Part shown: positions 47,674-59,082 of the stretch, one piece after another
Numbering within the stretch: position 1 is the first letter of the stretch
Layout: the number at the start of each line of letters is the position of its first letter
DNA from: Rosa chinensis
Lineage: Eukaryota; Streptophyta; Magnoliopsida; Rosales; Rosaceae
Direction: 5' to 3'
Assembly (NCBI RefSeq): GCF_002994745.2
Contig: NC_037089.1
Location: 76,718,347-76,782,346, forward strand
DNA: 64,000 nucleotides
Program-made: the position numbers and the translations under genes
Notes under the pieces: generated by a model
The model's input: the letters and a program-made list of their open reading frames with translations, nothing else
What the model was told of the DNA's origin: nothing
Databases searched by the model: none

Positions 47674-48610
47674 TTAGTCAAAACCATAAGTCATAATAGC
47701 AAATTGAGACCTAAGAAGTAAGGATTGAATTAGATCGAGGAACCTGATAAATGGTCTATATATCAACACATGCATTCCCAAATCTGTCAGCCAGTGTGTG
47801 TTTAGCTGGTTGTTCCATACATTGGAGGCATGTCCCTGCAAATCCAGTGCTCCACTGCCAATAAGCTTTTTCTCTTCCACTTCTCTAGCCCATCTCTGTG
47901 AAAGATAAAATACAAGTGGCCACTAAGTAATCAGCAGACATCCAACAGAATATGTTCAAGCAAAGTTACGAAACACTGCACTTAGTATCTAAGTGAAATG
48001 AGAATGAAACTCTAGGAGGAGAAAGAAAACAAAGGTATGTTAAAAGTAATCCTGTTTTGAGAACTAGACTTGTTAGCAAGTGATCTATACCTTGTTTCAT
48101 CATTAGCTTGTTCTATTTGATCTAGTTTTCAATTGGACTGTCACCTATGCAAGAAATCACATGCTTGGAAAAGAAAAATCTGATCTATAATTCATAATCT
48201 TACACTATAATCTGAAACTTGAAAAAGATAGAGAGATAAATTTTAAGATATGAGTGAGGCATGTTTATAGGTTTATCAGCGTGTACACTGAAAATAAAAG
48301 ATAGAAAGATAAAGTTATAGTAAGAATTGCAGAAATGGGTTTTGAAATTAGGCCCACATCATTATCAAAAATAACTTTCAGATGACTATAGACCACAAAC
48401 TTCTTGCTGATTCATCAACGAAGTGCACAAATAGCATGATTTGTGCCAATAGTGGAATCAAAAGTAAAAGCTGTGTAGTGGAAAGAGCGTAAGAACAACT
48501 GAGATTAACCAATTGTAAACGGTAAAACAGAGGTTGAACTTCTTGACAAAAGTTAGCATGGTGTAGAGGAATTTTACCTGACTTGTATCAGGACGAACAC
48601 TCCCTGAATC
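47674..48610 (-). pseudogene. Unidentified gene fragment, two exons
   Basis: A minus-strand exon (about 47895-47674) starts after a TTTCACAG acceptor and reads RWAREVEEKKLIGSGALDL. A 27-base exon (about 48603-48577) with acceptor GATTCAG and donor CAG|GTAAAA reads GSVRPDTSQ. The splice sites suggest captured host exons, on the same strand as the lipase fragment upstream. I do not recognise the protein. Confidence 0.4.
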
Positions 48611-49151
48611 AAAGTTAAAAGAAAAAGAACAAAATAAATCAGTTTTCCCTCTCTATTAAGTAACCCCAAGCTAAATAAAGCAAATTTCCAAAACTAACCA
48701 GATGGTTACCCTCCAGTATATTTTCTAATCAAACCGATAATTCAGATATCAGTACCACCTCTTATTCATTCAATTCTTTTGAAACCCGAAATCCCAAGCT
48801 ACAGGATAAGAAGAACTACACATAATCTAACAATAGGAATATGTGAAATAGGGATAGTCTATATAATTGAGGGAATGAGCACATGCTTAATTCAGTAGCA
48901 AGATCACTTTGGTTGCTGAGTCACAAGACTTCCTTGAAAAGTAATCTTAAATATGTAGTATTAGAACATGTGTGGGATGAATGACTCAGTTTATGTCAAT
49001 TAAAAAACAAAACGTAATGCTAGAAGTTAAGCTAAAGAACAGTAAGAAGACAAAACATGCACCATAAAGATAAGAAATAATACACAGAGAATCAAAACAG
49101 ATAGAAATAGAAAAAAGAAGTCTGATGCATAGTTCATGAAATGGCATTCAC

Positions 49152-50575
49152 CTTTACTGTATACTCAGGATATTCACTAAAAGCCTTAAGCAAGCAAGGA
49201 GTACTGGGCTGAGCAATCCAACGGGCTGCAGCAACCATCCCACAGTGAGCATATCCTAGGACTAAGTTGCTTATTCCACCATCATCAAAAACCGAATGGT
49301 GGAAAGGGGCCGCTGCACCAGTTGTGGCAGTTAGTGTATCTTTGATACTATGTGTACCACATATCAACATAAGAAAGCATTTTGAATCTTTATCACGTAG
49401 AATGGTGAACGCAGGCTCCAAAAGCTGCAACATTATGTTATTAATTAATAACACAATTAACAATCACTCACTAGTACAAAAGTAAATAAAAAACGGAAGT
49501 GCTTTATCACAAGGATCATAGAATTATTAGGAAGTTTATATGCAACTTTGTGCGTCTGCACCATACTTTTATTCTTTCCCAGTGATCCCCTTGACTCAAT
49601 TCATTTTTGTTTGGCATGAATGATGTTACAGAATATGGACTAACATTTTCTGCTATCAGTTTTTCCTTGTTATGAATACTACTTTCTGCTGCTATGGATT
49701 AATTCTCAAGAAAGACGTAGGTTTGATAACTCATGCTAAAGGAAATTGAAAGAAACTTCACACCAATCTAAAATGTTATCCAGATAAGAAGCTATTTGGT
49801 CAAAAACTAGGTTCTATAAGTGTTTCGTTATTATGTACTTTTATTTACCTCAACTAGAAAGACATGTAGTCATAGAGTTTTTTCATATTACTTAAAAAAG
49901 TTCAAGATGAACTTCAAATGTATATACATGCAATAAACAATCATATCCATGAACATCATTTCGATTACTCAGAAGGACAATGTAAGCACATAACCAAATG
50001 CAATTACATAGAACTAAGTTAAGAGCTTACGAACTGCAACCTTGGGCTTCTGCCGGACTCTAAAAACACCGGAAACGGTTTCTTGGAAAACAGATAACAA
50101 AGCGTCAACAGCTTCGAGTAAAAATTTAGTTCCTCAATAATCTTAGCGCCTTTGAGCTACACACAATCACTACCAGCATACACACTCGCCACTTGTAAAT
50201 TCCCCTGCAAAGGTGAAGCAGTAAATTCATAAACCATTATGCAAATTCCAAACCTTATAGTATCAAAAATGTCGAATTTACAGCAAAAACTCCAAAATTT
50301 GAGGCCAATTACTTTACCTGCCTACACATGAGGTAGTTAATGCTGAAGATCAAGTCACTGATAGGCCATTTCCCTATGGTCTCAGAGTAAGTGAAACACA
50401 GCGTATCAGACAAGGTGGACATTGACTCGATCCACGTGGCCGGCGCCTGAGCCGGTCGCCGACAAGCCTCTTCCTCGCTGATCTCGACTTGGAGAAATCT
50501 CCGCTTGGACGACGCTCTCCGGCCAAACATGTAGTACAGAATCACAGCAGCTCTGGCGGCGGCCACCGCCGCCAT
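49152..50575 (-). pseudogene. Captured class 3 lipase-like gene fragment (plant calmodulin-binding heat-shock protein type)
   Basis: Three minus-strand exons with canonical borders. 50575-50318: starts MAAVAAARAAVILYY, then RPAQAPATW, ends INYLMCRQ. 50204 to about 50037: NLQVASVYAGSDCV, then LTLCYLFSKKPFPVFLES. 49424-49152: LEPAFTILRDKDSKCFL, CGTHSIKDTLT, DGGISNLVLGYAHCGMVAAA. This is the N-terminal half of the Arabidopsis AT5G37710-type alpha/beta hydrolase (recognised from memory). The next exon, which should carry the GHSLGG nucleophile, is absent. A TAG at about 50160 replaces a Gln codon. Not functional; it lies with its 5-prime end facing the CACTA right terminus. Confidence 0.82.
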
Positions 50576-51160
50576 CAGATCGAAGCTTTGAGATTCAGAT
50601 TTCAGAAAAACACAGCATACACTTAACAAAAATCAAACCCTAACGAATTGAGCTCTCAAATTGAAATCCTTGTTGTAATTTAAACGGAGCAAAATTGAAT
50701 CAGGGCTTCGAAGAATCGGAGAAAGAAGGAATTGGGGAAGTGGTTTCTAAGGAAGCAAGGTACAATGTGTAAGAGAGAATACGCGCCAATAAAGAAAGGA
50801 ACGGTGGGAAATGACGGGAAGGTTCTTCAGGGGGTGGGGAATATGTGAATTTGAGGGAGAGCAGTTTCGTCACGCTAGGTGTTTTGTTTCGAAACTGAAG
50901 GAAACTGGGATTCAGAGAAATTAGGGTTTGGAGATGGGAATGGAGGTAATCTTTGATTGGATTTATGTGAATTGAAACGAAAAGGAAATTGAGCAGAAAG
51001 GGAAGACGAAGACGTCTAGATTTTTGGTAATCAGAGATTTCAAATTGATACAATTGGGGAAAGGCTGTTTGAGGGGATGGGTCTGAGCCTTTGATGAGAT
51101 GGCTTGAAGAAAAGAGCAAAAAACTCTATTTCAGTATTTTGTCCAAGTGCTGAAAATGAC
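50576..51160 (-). other. Upstream flank of the captured lipase-like gene
   Basis: Holds probable 5-prime UTR/promoter sequence carried with the fragment. A 139-codon minus-strand frame (51119-50700) has no recognisable domain and I do not count it as a gene. Confidence 0.4.
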
Positions 51161-51839
51161 CCAATATTTTGTCGAAGATAGATCGAGATAGCTCTTTTTT
51201 CTTTTGTATTTATGAATCAGACAACAGAAACACAAGTTATGTTGCTTGATTAGGTAAAAATTAAATTTAAATTGAGACTTCAAAGAGGGAAAGTTCCCGC
51301 CATATGCTTTGATTGCATGTAGTGTGGTGCTAGGTTTAGTTATTACTCATTCACACAACACAAATAAGTAATTTGGTTGTGGGAGCATGTAATCACTAGA
51401 TACATCTTAATCAAAATCTATAGGTTTTAAGGGGGAATAATTAAGTGCCATTTTGGGGCAAATCTACACACATCCAAACCTTCCCAATATATCACTGTTT
51501 ATCACACAACAGAAAGTAAAAAAACAGTTGTATTATATTTTGCAAGCTACACTCATACAACAGATATAGCTATTCTGTTGTACAATGTAGTATAAATTTG
51601 AAGCCAAATTTGAGCAAGCTAGGAGGGAAATCTGCCGCACATTTTTTTTTCATTCACATAACAAACCATTCTTGTAAGTGTTGTGCAATGACCTTCTAGC
51701 TAAAAACTTCTGAATTTCAACAGCCTTATACGATGTAAGTTCTTTAAACGTGTTGTCTGAAGCCATTTTCATTAACACACAACGGAATTTTTTTTTCGTT
51801 GCATGAAAAGCATAGTCTGATAAGGATTTTCCCATAGTG
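51161..51839. repeat. CACTA-1 right subterminal region
   Basis: Repeated CACACAACA/ACAACAG/TCTGTTGT motifs ending in CCCATAGTG. Closely parallels 62440-63092 of CACTA-2, including GAGGGAAAGTTCCCGCC. Confidence 0.85.
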
Positions 51840-51842
51840 CGC

Positions 51843-51881
51843 TTCCGATACTTGTGCCTAGGAGGTATGTGTATACCAACA
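51843..51881 (-). repeat. Tat2 right LTR, terminal part
   Basis: TTCCGATACTTGTGCCTAGG to ACCAACA, matching 17421-17459. The Tat2 TSD CTCAC follows. Confidence 0.9.
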
Positions 51882-51959
51882 CTCACAATGTGTTTCCATA
51901 TGAAAACCATTGGTTCTTTTATTTTTGATGCTGTTTGAACTTATAATTGGCAAGGTTCA
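51882..51959 (-). pseudogene. Copia A fragment between Tat2 and the solo LTR
   Basis: The minus frame gives KNKRTNGFHMETH and runs into the Tat2 site. The same frame resumes at 17055 after removing one TSD copy. The leftmost bases of this piece towards 51937-51959 may already belong to the neighbouring LTR. Confidence 0.7.
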
Positions 51960-53093
51960 TGTAGCAGATAGGTGGACCTGGCCCGCAAGGCCTAATGAAG
52001 GACCGCGGCCCATTAGCCGCGGCATATTAAATGTTTATTGTCAAATTGATGACAAAAAATAACATTTGCAAAGAGCCGTTATTAAATCGGAAGATATCAA
52101 ATGGCCCATAAGTCATAATGAATGATTGCGGCTAATTAGCCGCTGCACATCAAAGAGATTGATTGTCAGGAGAAATGTTACCAAAGTTTAGGGCAATTAA
52201 CTTGAATGAGCATCAGGAGGTGTTATTGCCAATCATCAGTTACAAGACCTGATTGATTGCTCATGATAGAATCAATCATTGATAACGATATCACAAACAT
52301 GAATACTGTTCTATTTGTAATCAATGCGGTCTTAGTTGTATAGGTTAAGATTGTTTCTTTTCCTTCATTCAGTAGTTTAGTTTCACTATAAAAAGGACCA
52401 TAGGTTTCATTGTTAGAGGTCCTCGACCAAACGCTCTACGCAATTACTGAAATTTTTATCTCAATACATTTCAATATTTCTGCAATAGTACTTATCAATC
52501 TTCACGTGTTTATCTTATTGCTTTTATTTACCGATACTTATTTTTCTTGCACTTTACATTGTCGTTCTTTACATTCCAGCAATTTATGTTTTTGCTTGTT
52601 ACTTTGCTGCACTTTATTTCCGGCGGTTGGTTTACATTCTTGTTTTTTATCTTCCGGCACTTTATTTGCTGCACTTTTACATTGCTGCGCTTTCGTTAAT
52701 GTTATTTATTTCGTGTTGTTTACTTTACATCATTTACAAAATCATTTATTTCGTTTATGTTATACAAAATCACAAAAAGAATCATCATTACTTCACTTTC
52801 ACCTTAATCACCAAGTTACACAGCACTGCGGCTAGGTAAGGTTGATCCATGCTGAAGTCCCTGTATTCAAGGCATAGAGAACCCCGCGGCCGAGATTGAT
52901 CCTTCCTCGGCCCACAATCAATTGATCGGAAGTCAGATCAGCGCAAGATCTACAATCTAGAACAAAACCTAGCTTGGCCTACTTGCCGCGAGTTGGCACG
53001 CCCGTGCACACGTCACCACTTTAGAAGAACACGTGTAAGCCAAAGAAGCCCTCGTCCTAGTGACATGTGGCCGATATGATTTTTGAGCTAACA
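51960..53093 (+). mobile_element. Probable solo LTR inserted in Copia A
   Basis: The interval interrupts Copia A coding between an LLSF motif (minus, about 53094) and the KNKRTNGFH motif (about 51910). It starts TGTAGCAG and ends GCTAACA, with a core promoter CTATAAAAAGG at about 52388. A pyrimidine-rich stretch with repeated CTTTACATT/GCACTTTA strings (52540-52740) follows, typical of Gypsy LTR R-U5 regions. No internal retroelement sequence is present. A clean TSD was not found (GTTCA against GAAGC), and the left boundary could be 51937. Confidence 0.5.
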
Positions 53094-53879
53094 GAAGCTC
53101 AATAGGGTTCTTCCAACCCTAGGAGCATATAGAGCTTTGGTAACATTAATAGTTGTACCATTAGGCAATATAGATTGGGCTGGTCCTCTACCATGAATCA
53201 ATTTTGATGATCCAGTCGTTGTAGTCATAGAAGATCTAGTGGGCGTCATCCATAGGAATGATTGCCTATTTCGAAGTATAGTGTGCGTAGTCGCACTATC
53301 CATAAGGCATTCTAGCTGTTTGAGACATACTTGAATGAATAAAGTTCGAATCAAAATCAAGACTTTATTTTAATAAAAGCCAATGATTACGTCAAAGTTT
53401 CTAAATCAAAATTTAATTAATCCAAGAATAATAATCAAGCTTAGACAAGTAGTAGTTACTTAATCCTTTCGGTAACTCCAATTTGGTAGCAACTAGGTAA
53501 GGTAAGGCGAGATTTTAGTGGAGTTGTGCTCACTTGTAAAACCTTTCTCTTAGTTCAAACCTTTCCTAGACATCGCAATTAATTGGATGGGCCTACTTGA
53601 GAAAGAGTTATTACCACTGTGTCTTTGTTGATAGTTTCCAAAGTTTGGATTTGGATTGAAACAATGACATTTGAATGGTCAAATCTTGATGCTTATGAAC
53701 GCTCTTAGTCTGTAATATTTCGATTGTCACGAACGCTCTTAGTTCTTGGTTTACGAACGCTTTTAGTTTGTAATATAGCGTGAACTCCCCACAGTTCCGT
53801 TTTTAAGAATCGAACCCATGTTATAGAAAGGTGGGATGTAGGAGAAGGAATTTTGGAAGTCCCCGAAGAAAAATAAAAA
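53094..53879 (-). pseudogene. Copia A protease fragment and decayed gag region
   Basis: 53360-53094 (minus) contains LMDSATTHTIL, the Copia protease position (DSGAT-type, here DSAT). It continues with the TTINVTKALYAPRVGRTLLSF block that precedes GAG-pre-integrase. 53380-53879 should hold gag, but no frame remains and the length is too short, so most of gag is deleted. Confidence 0.7.
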
Positions 53880-54431
53880 TAAATTTAAATTTCAAAAATG
53901 GGTAGAACTTACTTGTGAATTTCAAAGCTTGAAATTCTCGATACACGCGGATGTTGATGTAGGCGTGTAGGATTTTAGGATTGCCGCTTGCTATCAATCT
54001 TGCAGTAGGATTGCAGGTTGTTTTACGATCCTGATTTAGTGGTAGTATTGCAGAAGTGCAGGATTGTTGATGTTGCTTCGATCCTGGTAGAGGATTGCAG
54101 GCTGGCTGCACTCCTAGTTGTGTAGCTTGCAGCGTTGGCTAGGAAGACATGTTCCAACAGATAGTGCGACAACCGTGATCAGCGTAGGCCGTAGAGGAGT
54201 AGCAAAGTGCAGCTACTAGGGTGCGTTGACTTGGGTTGCACCGGTTTTAGGATTTTGACTTTTTGGTTTCAGGGTTAGGGCTCGTGTTGATAATGTGTTT
54301 AAGGAAAAAAGAATTGTAGAGAGAATTGAGAGAATAGTTGTGTATTCACTAATACCTGTATATATGTATTCGAAACTCAAAGTCAAAGGCCTTTGATTTG
54401 GAGGCTTTGTGCGGCGACGCTACCTGCACAT
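53880..54431 (-). repeat. Copia A leader plus partial LTR, copy 1
   Basis: Matches copy 2 (57359-57588 joined to 63093-63418) at about 93-95 percent by eye. 54296-54431 is the end of the LTR (TGTTTAAGG on the plus strand). It is cut at GCTACCTGCACAT, where Copia B coding begins. Confidence 0.85.
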
Positions 54432-55546
54432 TTATGTTGGATATGATTCTCCAACTATTGTCCGCTACTTAGAACCCTTGACAGGCGATCTCTTTATAGC
54501 TCGTTCTCCGAATTGTCATTTCGATGAGACTGTCTTCTCATTGTTAGGGGGAGATAAGAACATGAATGTTCAACAAGAACGATAGGAATTGTCGTGGTTT
54601 GTCTCCACTATGTCTCATCTTGATCCCCAAACCGCACAGTCAGAAATTGAAGTGCGGAGAATTCTCGATCTTCAGAACGTAGCAGAATCGATGCCTAATG
54701 CGTTTTCTGATATAGCTAAAGTGACGAGATCACACATACCTACTACAAACGTGCCTGCAAGGATTGATGTCCCTAAAATTAGAGGACATGACACCATCTC
54801 AAGGATACCTGAGCATGGCGCCAACGTCCCTACCCTTGGTGACATTGTGGCTAGGCCCACAGCCCCTGCTAGGAAGTGTGGGAGGCCCATAGGTTCGATG
54901 GATTCTCGCCCAAGAAAGAAAGCGAGTTTGGCACAAAGTAATCCATTAATCATCGATGAAAATAATCCATCTCATGAGAATATTCCGGAATATGGTTATG
55001 TCCAAGAGACATCATTGGGGGACGCTCCAATGTCAGAACCAACTCCAGAGAATAGAGAGATCACCATGAATTACACTAGTGTATATGAGATGATGGATAG
55101 AAATTATATGGCTATTGATGATGCATTTGCTTATCATGTTGCAAAAGGAATTATAGAATATGATGATATCGAACCTCGCTCTGTCGAAGAATGTCAACGA
55201 AGAGCAGATTGGCCTAAATGGAAAGATGCGATCCAGGCTGAATTAGATTCAATAGCAAAGAGATAGGTGTTTGGGCCTATAACGCAGACACCCCCAGATG
55301 TAAAACTTGTTGGCCATAAATGGGTCTTTGTTAGAAAGCGTAATAAGAAAAATAAGGTGGTTAGATATAAAACCCTCCTCGTAGAGCAAGGTTTCTCACA
55401 ACGCCCTGAATCGACTACGAGGAGACATATTCTCCCATAATGGACGTTATAACGTTCCGCTACCTTGTCAGTTTGGTAGTTTCTGAAAAATTTGACACGC
55501 AGCTTATGGATGTGTTTACAGCATATCTCTATGGGGATCTAGATTC

Positions 55547-55589
<43 letters not shown>

Positions 55590-56939
55590 GGTTCCAGATG
55601 GACTTCAATTACCCAAACCAAGTGGCTCTAAACCACGGAGCGTGTTTTCAATGAGATTAAAATGCTCACTATATGGATTAAAACAATCCGGACGGATGTG
55701 GTATAACCGTCTAAGAGACTACTTGATTGGGAAGGGATATATTAATAATGAAATATGCCCATAAGCGTTCATTAAAAGAACAAGTTCCGAATTTGTAATC
55801 ATAGCAGTTTATGTCGATGAAATGAACCTAATTGGAACTCTAGATGAGTTAAAGGAAACTACTAAATACTTGAAATCCGAATTGAGATGAAAGATCTTGG
55901 GAAAACACGGTTTTGTCTCAGTTTAGAACTCGAGCACTGTAGTGATGGAATTTTGATCCACCAGTCTGCATATACTCAGAAAATTCTAAGGCGCTTTAAT
56001 GAAGATAAAACAAAGCCTGTGAGTACTCCCATGATTGGTCGTAGTCTTGAGTCCGGAAAAGATCTGTTTCATCCAAAGGATGAGGACGAAGAATCATTAG
56101 AGGATGAAGTGCCCTATTTAAGTGCAATAGGTGCATTATTGTACTTAGCTCAATGCACAAGACCAGACATCTACGTGAACTTGTTAGCTCGACATAGCTC
56201 TGTGCCAACACGCCTCCATTGGATTGGTGTAAAGACAATCTTTCGATACTTAAGAGGTACGATTGATATGGGCCTATTTTATCCCTACAGAGAGAAAAGG
56301 AATGACAGAAGGATGGGATCGGACCATATTGGCTCAAGAGCTAACGTCCAAAACGCCATGGTCGGCAACATTGCCGCCACCACCACCAAGGGTGGCCGGC
56401 CTCATCCTCCTCCACTCCATCAAAATGACAATGATGTTTTGATGGGTTTTGCTGATGCAGGGTACCTCTCTGACCCTCACAAAGGTCGCCCCCAAATGGG
56501 TTATGTCTTTACCATGGGAAGCACTGCGATATCTTGGAGATCTACGAAACAGACCCTTATTGCCACTTTCTCAAATCATGCAGAGATTATTGCTATATAT
56601 GAAGCCATGCGTGAATGCATATGGCTAAGGTCTATAATTAGACATATTCAAGGAAGTTGTGGTTTGTAGTCTACCACAGATGAACCTACATGCATTTATG
56701 AGGATAATGCAGCTTGTATTGAGCAAATGAAGTTAGGTTTCATCAAGGGTGACAACACCAAGCACATATTGCCTAAGTTCTTCTATAATCAGCAACAACA
56801 ATCGCTTTTAAAGATTGAAGTGAATCAAATCCGATCAGAGGATAATGTAGCAGACTTATTCACTAAGTCATTACCTAAATCCACATTTGAGAAACATGTG
56901 AAGAGCATCAGATTGAGAAAGTTATCCGAACTCCCATGA
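54432..56939 (+). pseudogene. Copia B integrase C-terminus, RT and RNase H
   Basis: Open pieces: 54589-55266 (SHLDPQTAQ; PRKKASLAQ; RRADWPKWKDAIQAELD at the RT start), then about 55267-55886 in several frames, then 55887-56669 (MKDLGKTRFCLSLELE; AQCTRPDI; GFADAGYLSDPHKG; ECIWLRSIIRHI) and 56727-56939 (EDNVADLFTKSLP, the normal C-terminus). The catalytic box reads YVDEMNLIG, with the second Asp replaced. A (TA)n expansion at 55549-55586 sits exactly where the family encodes Asp-Ile-Tyr-Met. Inactive. Confidence 0.85.
55549..55586. repeat. (TA)n microsatellite inside RT coding
   Basis: Expanded from a GATATA...ATGAAG coding stretch. The Copia A copy at about 2925 has only ATATAGATGAAG (minus strand). 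Confidence 0.9.
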
Positions 56940-57140
56940 TTGTAGCAATCAGGGGGAGATATCGACATCAGGAGGAGTCATGATGTCTACATGTTTGATC
57001 TCGAAGAGTGAAGGACGTGTTGTACTCTTTTTCTCCTCATTCAAGTAGTTTTTGTCCCACAGGGTTTTTCACTCGAGCAATGGTTTTAACGAGGCAACAG
57101 ATGAAGCGTCCCCACAAAGTTTGAGCGGCACAAGGGGGAG

Positions 57141-57358
57141 TGTTGAAGGAAAATTGACTTAGTGTGCCTTATCAAACTAGGAATAGTTTCATGGTTGTAA
57201 TAGGAGAGAAGGTTCTAGAATTCCTAGTCCTACTCGGATTAGTTTTCCTTGTAACATTAGAACATGTACTTTGTAATCCCTATATATAGGGCTCCTATTC
57301 TCAATAATGAAACACAATTCTCTCTTCAATCTCTCTCGAATTCTCTTTTACTTAAACA
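57141..57358 (+). repeat. Copia B 3-prime LTR
   Basis: TGTTGAAGG to CTTAAACA, 218 bases, directly after the polypurine tract. It contains the TATA box CCTATATATAGG at 57279 and a T/C-rich end. Its last bases resemble the end of the 351-base Copia A LTR, but the U3 regions differ. Confidence 0.88.
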
Positions 57359-57588
57359 TAAATTTAAATTTCAAAAATGGGTAGAACTTACTTATGAATT
57401 TCGAAGCTTAAAATTCTCGATACACACGGGTGTTGATGCAGGCATCTAGGATTTTAGGATTGCCGCTTGCTATCAATCTTAGAGTAGGATTGTAGGTTGT
57501 TTTACGATCCTGATTTAGTGGTAGTATTGCAGAAGTGCAGGATCGCTGATGTTGCTTCGATCCTGGTAGAGGATTGCAAGCTGGCTTC
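57359..57588 (-). repeat. Copia A leader copy 2, left part
   Basis: Matches 53880-54110. Interrupted at 57588 by CACTA-2 and continued at 63093 after the TTC TSD. Confidence 0.88.
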
Positions 57589-58060
57589 CACTAGGCCAAA
57601 AAAGCTAACAGACAACGGACCAAATTCGTTGTGTAATTTAGACGATCTCCGTTGTGTATCGGAGCGTTGTGTGATGAAAAATGGCACAACGGGTTTCCAC
57701 CGTTGTATGAAACACAAACAGACAACACTTATTTGGTTAAAAGTGTTGTGCCTTCTCTCGACAGATGGCAGCCACAGTTGCCGCGCAGTCATGCTGTGCG
57801 CGGCATGTGCATCCTTCAGACAACAGAACTTGTTCCAAAACTGTTGTTGAAAAGCCTAGTCAGACAACAGTTTTTTTAATTTCACCGTCGTCTGATATAC
57901 CATCACACTTCAGTTGTGCAGTATGCTTGTTGTGTGAATTGGTTTTGGACAATAGAGTTTAGTTTTTACCGTTGTGTGATTGTAATGAATGCATTGTGTG
58001 AATGGCCTAATTTTGTGTATCCAAACAATGTTGAATTGCCACACTATAAAACTGTTGTAC

Positions 58061-59082
58061 AATCATTTTCATTTTCTATATTTTGTGCACAATAATGCTC
58101 TATTTTACCTAATGAACGCAATCAATTGGAAAGAAAACACATTACAAACCATCAAATGAGTAATCCAACCCATTCTATATACATCAAATGTTAAAAGGCA
58201 GCATTTCTCAATCATCCAAGCCAACATTAAAAGAAAAAAAGTATTCCAATACATGCCCATCTACTTGGGATATCCAAAACTGATACAAATTATTCCAAAA
58301 CAAGATAGCATTCTAGTGCCATGCCATTATCAATATCAATAAACCATCAAAAATTAATATGATTATTGACAAAAATATGAGCAGCTGCTACATATGCCAG
58401 CAGAAGCATAAAATAGTGCGCCCATCAATATTTTCCCTCTCTTTTGCAGAATCTAGAATGAGTCTATAAAGCCTTCTTACTAGCTTGAGGATCTCAGTTA
58501 TCTGCAAAAGCAAAAGGATAGGATGGATTAATATAGAACTTTAATCTGTACATGTACGCACAATTGGGACTTTCAAAGTGATACTACTATGTTAGTTAAG
58601 TCCACGACCTATGTTATTAGCTGAAGCAAAAGAAAATACAAATGTCCAAAAACAACTTTAAGATGCATCCTAGCAAAATTTTATACATTCTGCAAAAACT
58701 TACCAGAAATTTGACCCTTTATATCCTGGTATTGGAGATCTCACATAATGTGAGCAGATGATTATCACATTGCAAAATATCTAAACTCATGTTAATCTAA
58801 AAATGCAGCAAGTAGAATACATAATACAATAAATTGGAACAATTTAAAGTAGAACTCAATTCATGTGGTCATTTTAGAGCTGAAGACACTAAGGGAAAAC
58901 AATAAAGGGCTCTAAAACGACCTCTTTATATTGCAAGCAGATATATAATACAATCTCCTCATAATACTTGCTTTCATGTCCTTATACTAACTCATGAGTT
59001 ATGTGTAAGGAGACTGTACGTAATCAATATAGCAGCAATAACACAAGGAGACTGCAAATTTCCAGAAATTGAAGCAACTTAC
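58061..59082. other. CACTA-2 interior, no recognised exon
   Basis: AT-rich. May contain introns or the 3-prime part of the captured AIM24-like gene, but no conserved block was found. Confidence 0.35.

Larger units (their letters stand above)
35035..51839. mobile_element. CACTA-1: 16.8 kb CACTA transposon carrying foreign cargo
   Basis: Ends CACTATG and CATAGTG with a perfect 3-base TSD CGC (35032-35034 and 51840-51842), breaking the Tat2 LTR so that the flanks rejoin exactly. Subterminal regions are packed with ACAAC/TTGTCTGA-type motifs. Terminal ~400 bases (left) and ~650 bases (right) are homologous to those of CACTA-2. No CACTA transposase was recognised, so it is probably non-autonomous. 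Cargo: hAT-2, an RPA70-like pseudogene with a Helitron 3-prime end, and host gene exons. Confidence 0.92.
17056..51881 (-). mobile_element. Tat2: older Tat-lineage Gypsy element, itself host to four or more insertions
   Basis: LTRs at 17056-17459 and 34675-35034 plus 51843-51881 are bounded by a perfect 5-base TSD CTCAC (17051-17055 and 51882-51886). The right LTR is split by CACTA-1. gag-pol is minus and heavily decayed (34500 to 29974), and an antisense plus-strand gene lies at 19275-22710. The LTRs differ at roughly one site in ten by eye, so this insertion is much older than Tat1. Internal guests: hAT MITE-like element (17556), hAT-1 (23136), CACTA-1 (35035). Confidence 0.9.
54432..57358 (+). 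mobile_element. Copia B: 5-prime-truncated plus-strand Copia
   Basis: Coding starts abruptly in the integrase C-terminal region and runs through RT and RNase H to a polypurine tract (CAAGGGGGAG) and a 218-base 3-prime LTR. The protein is of the same family as Copia A but in the opposite orientation. TAAAT after the LTR (57359-57363) also occurs at 53880, compatible with insertion into a Copia A leader followed by rearrangement. The 5-prime LTR, gag, protease and most of integrase are missing. Confidence 0.85.

Noticed and set aside
50700..51119. 139-codon minus-strand ORF upstream of the lipase-like fragment
   Set aside because: Low-complexity Ser/Leu/Pro composition, likely 5-prime UTR/promoter of the captured gene.
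35035..51839. An autonomous CACTA with its own transposase
   Set aside because: No frame with TNP2/TPase-like blocks was seen on either strand, and the interior is explained by hAT-2, the Helitron piece, captured exons and AT-rich DNA.
52410..52839. Hydrophobic 141-codon plus-strand ORF
   Set aside because: It lies in the pyrimidine-rich R-U5 part of the putative LTR. The hydrophobicity follows from T/C richness.
57497..57962. Overlapping ORFs at the left end of CACTA-2
   Set aside because: They cross the CACTA terminus and its subterminal repeats, so they are chance frames.
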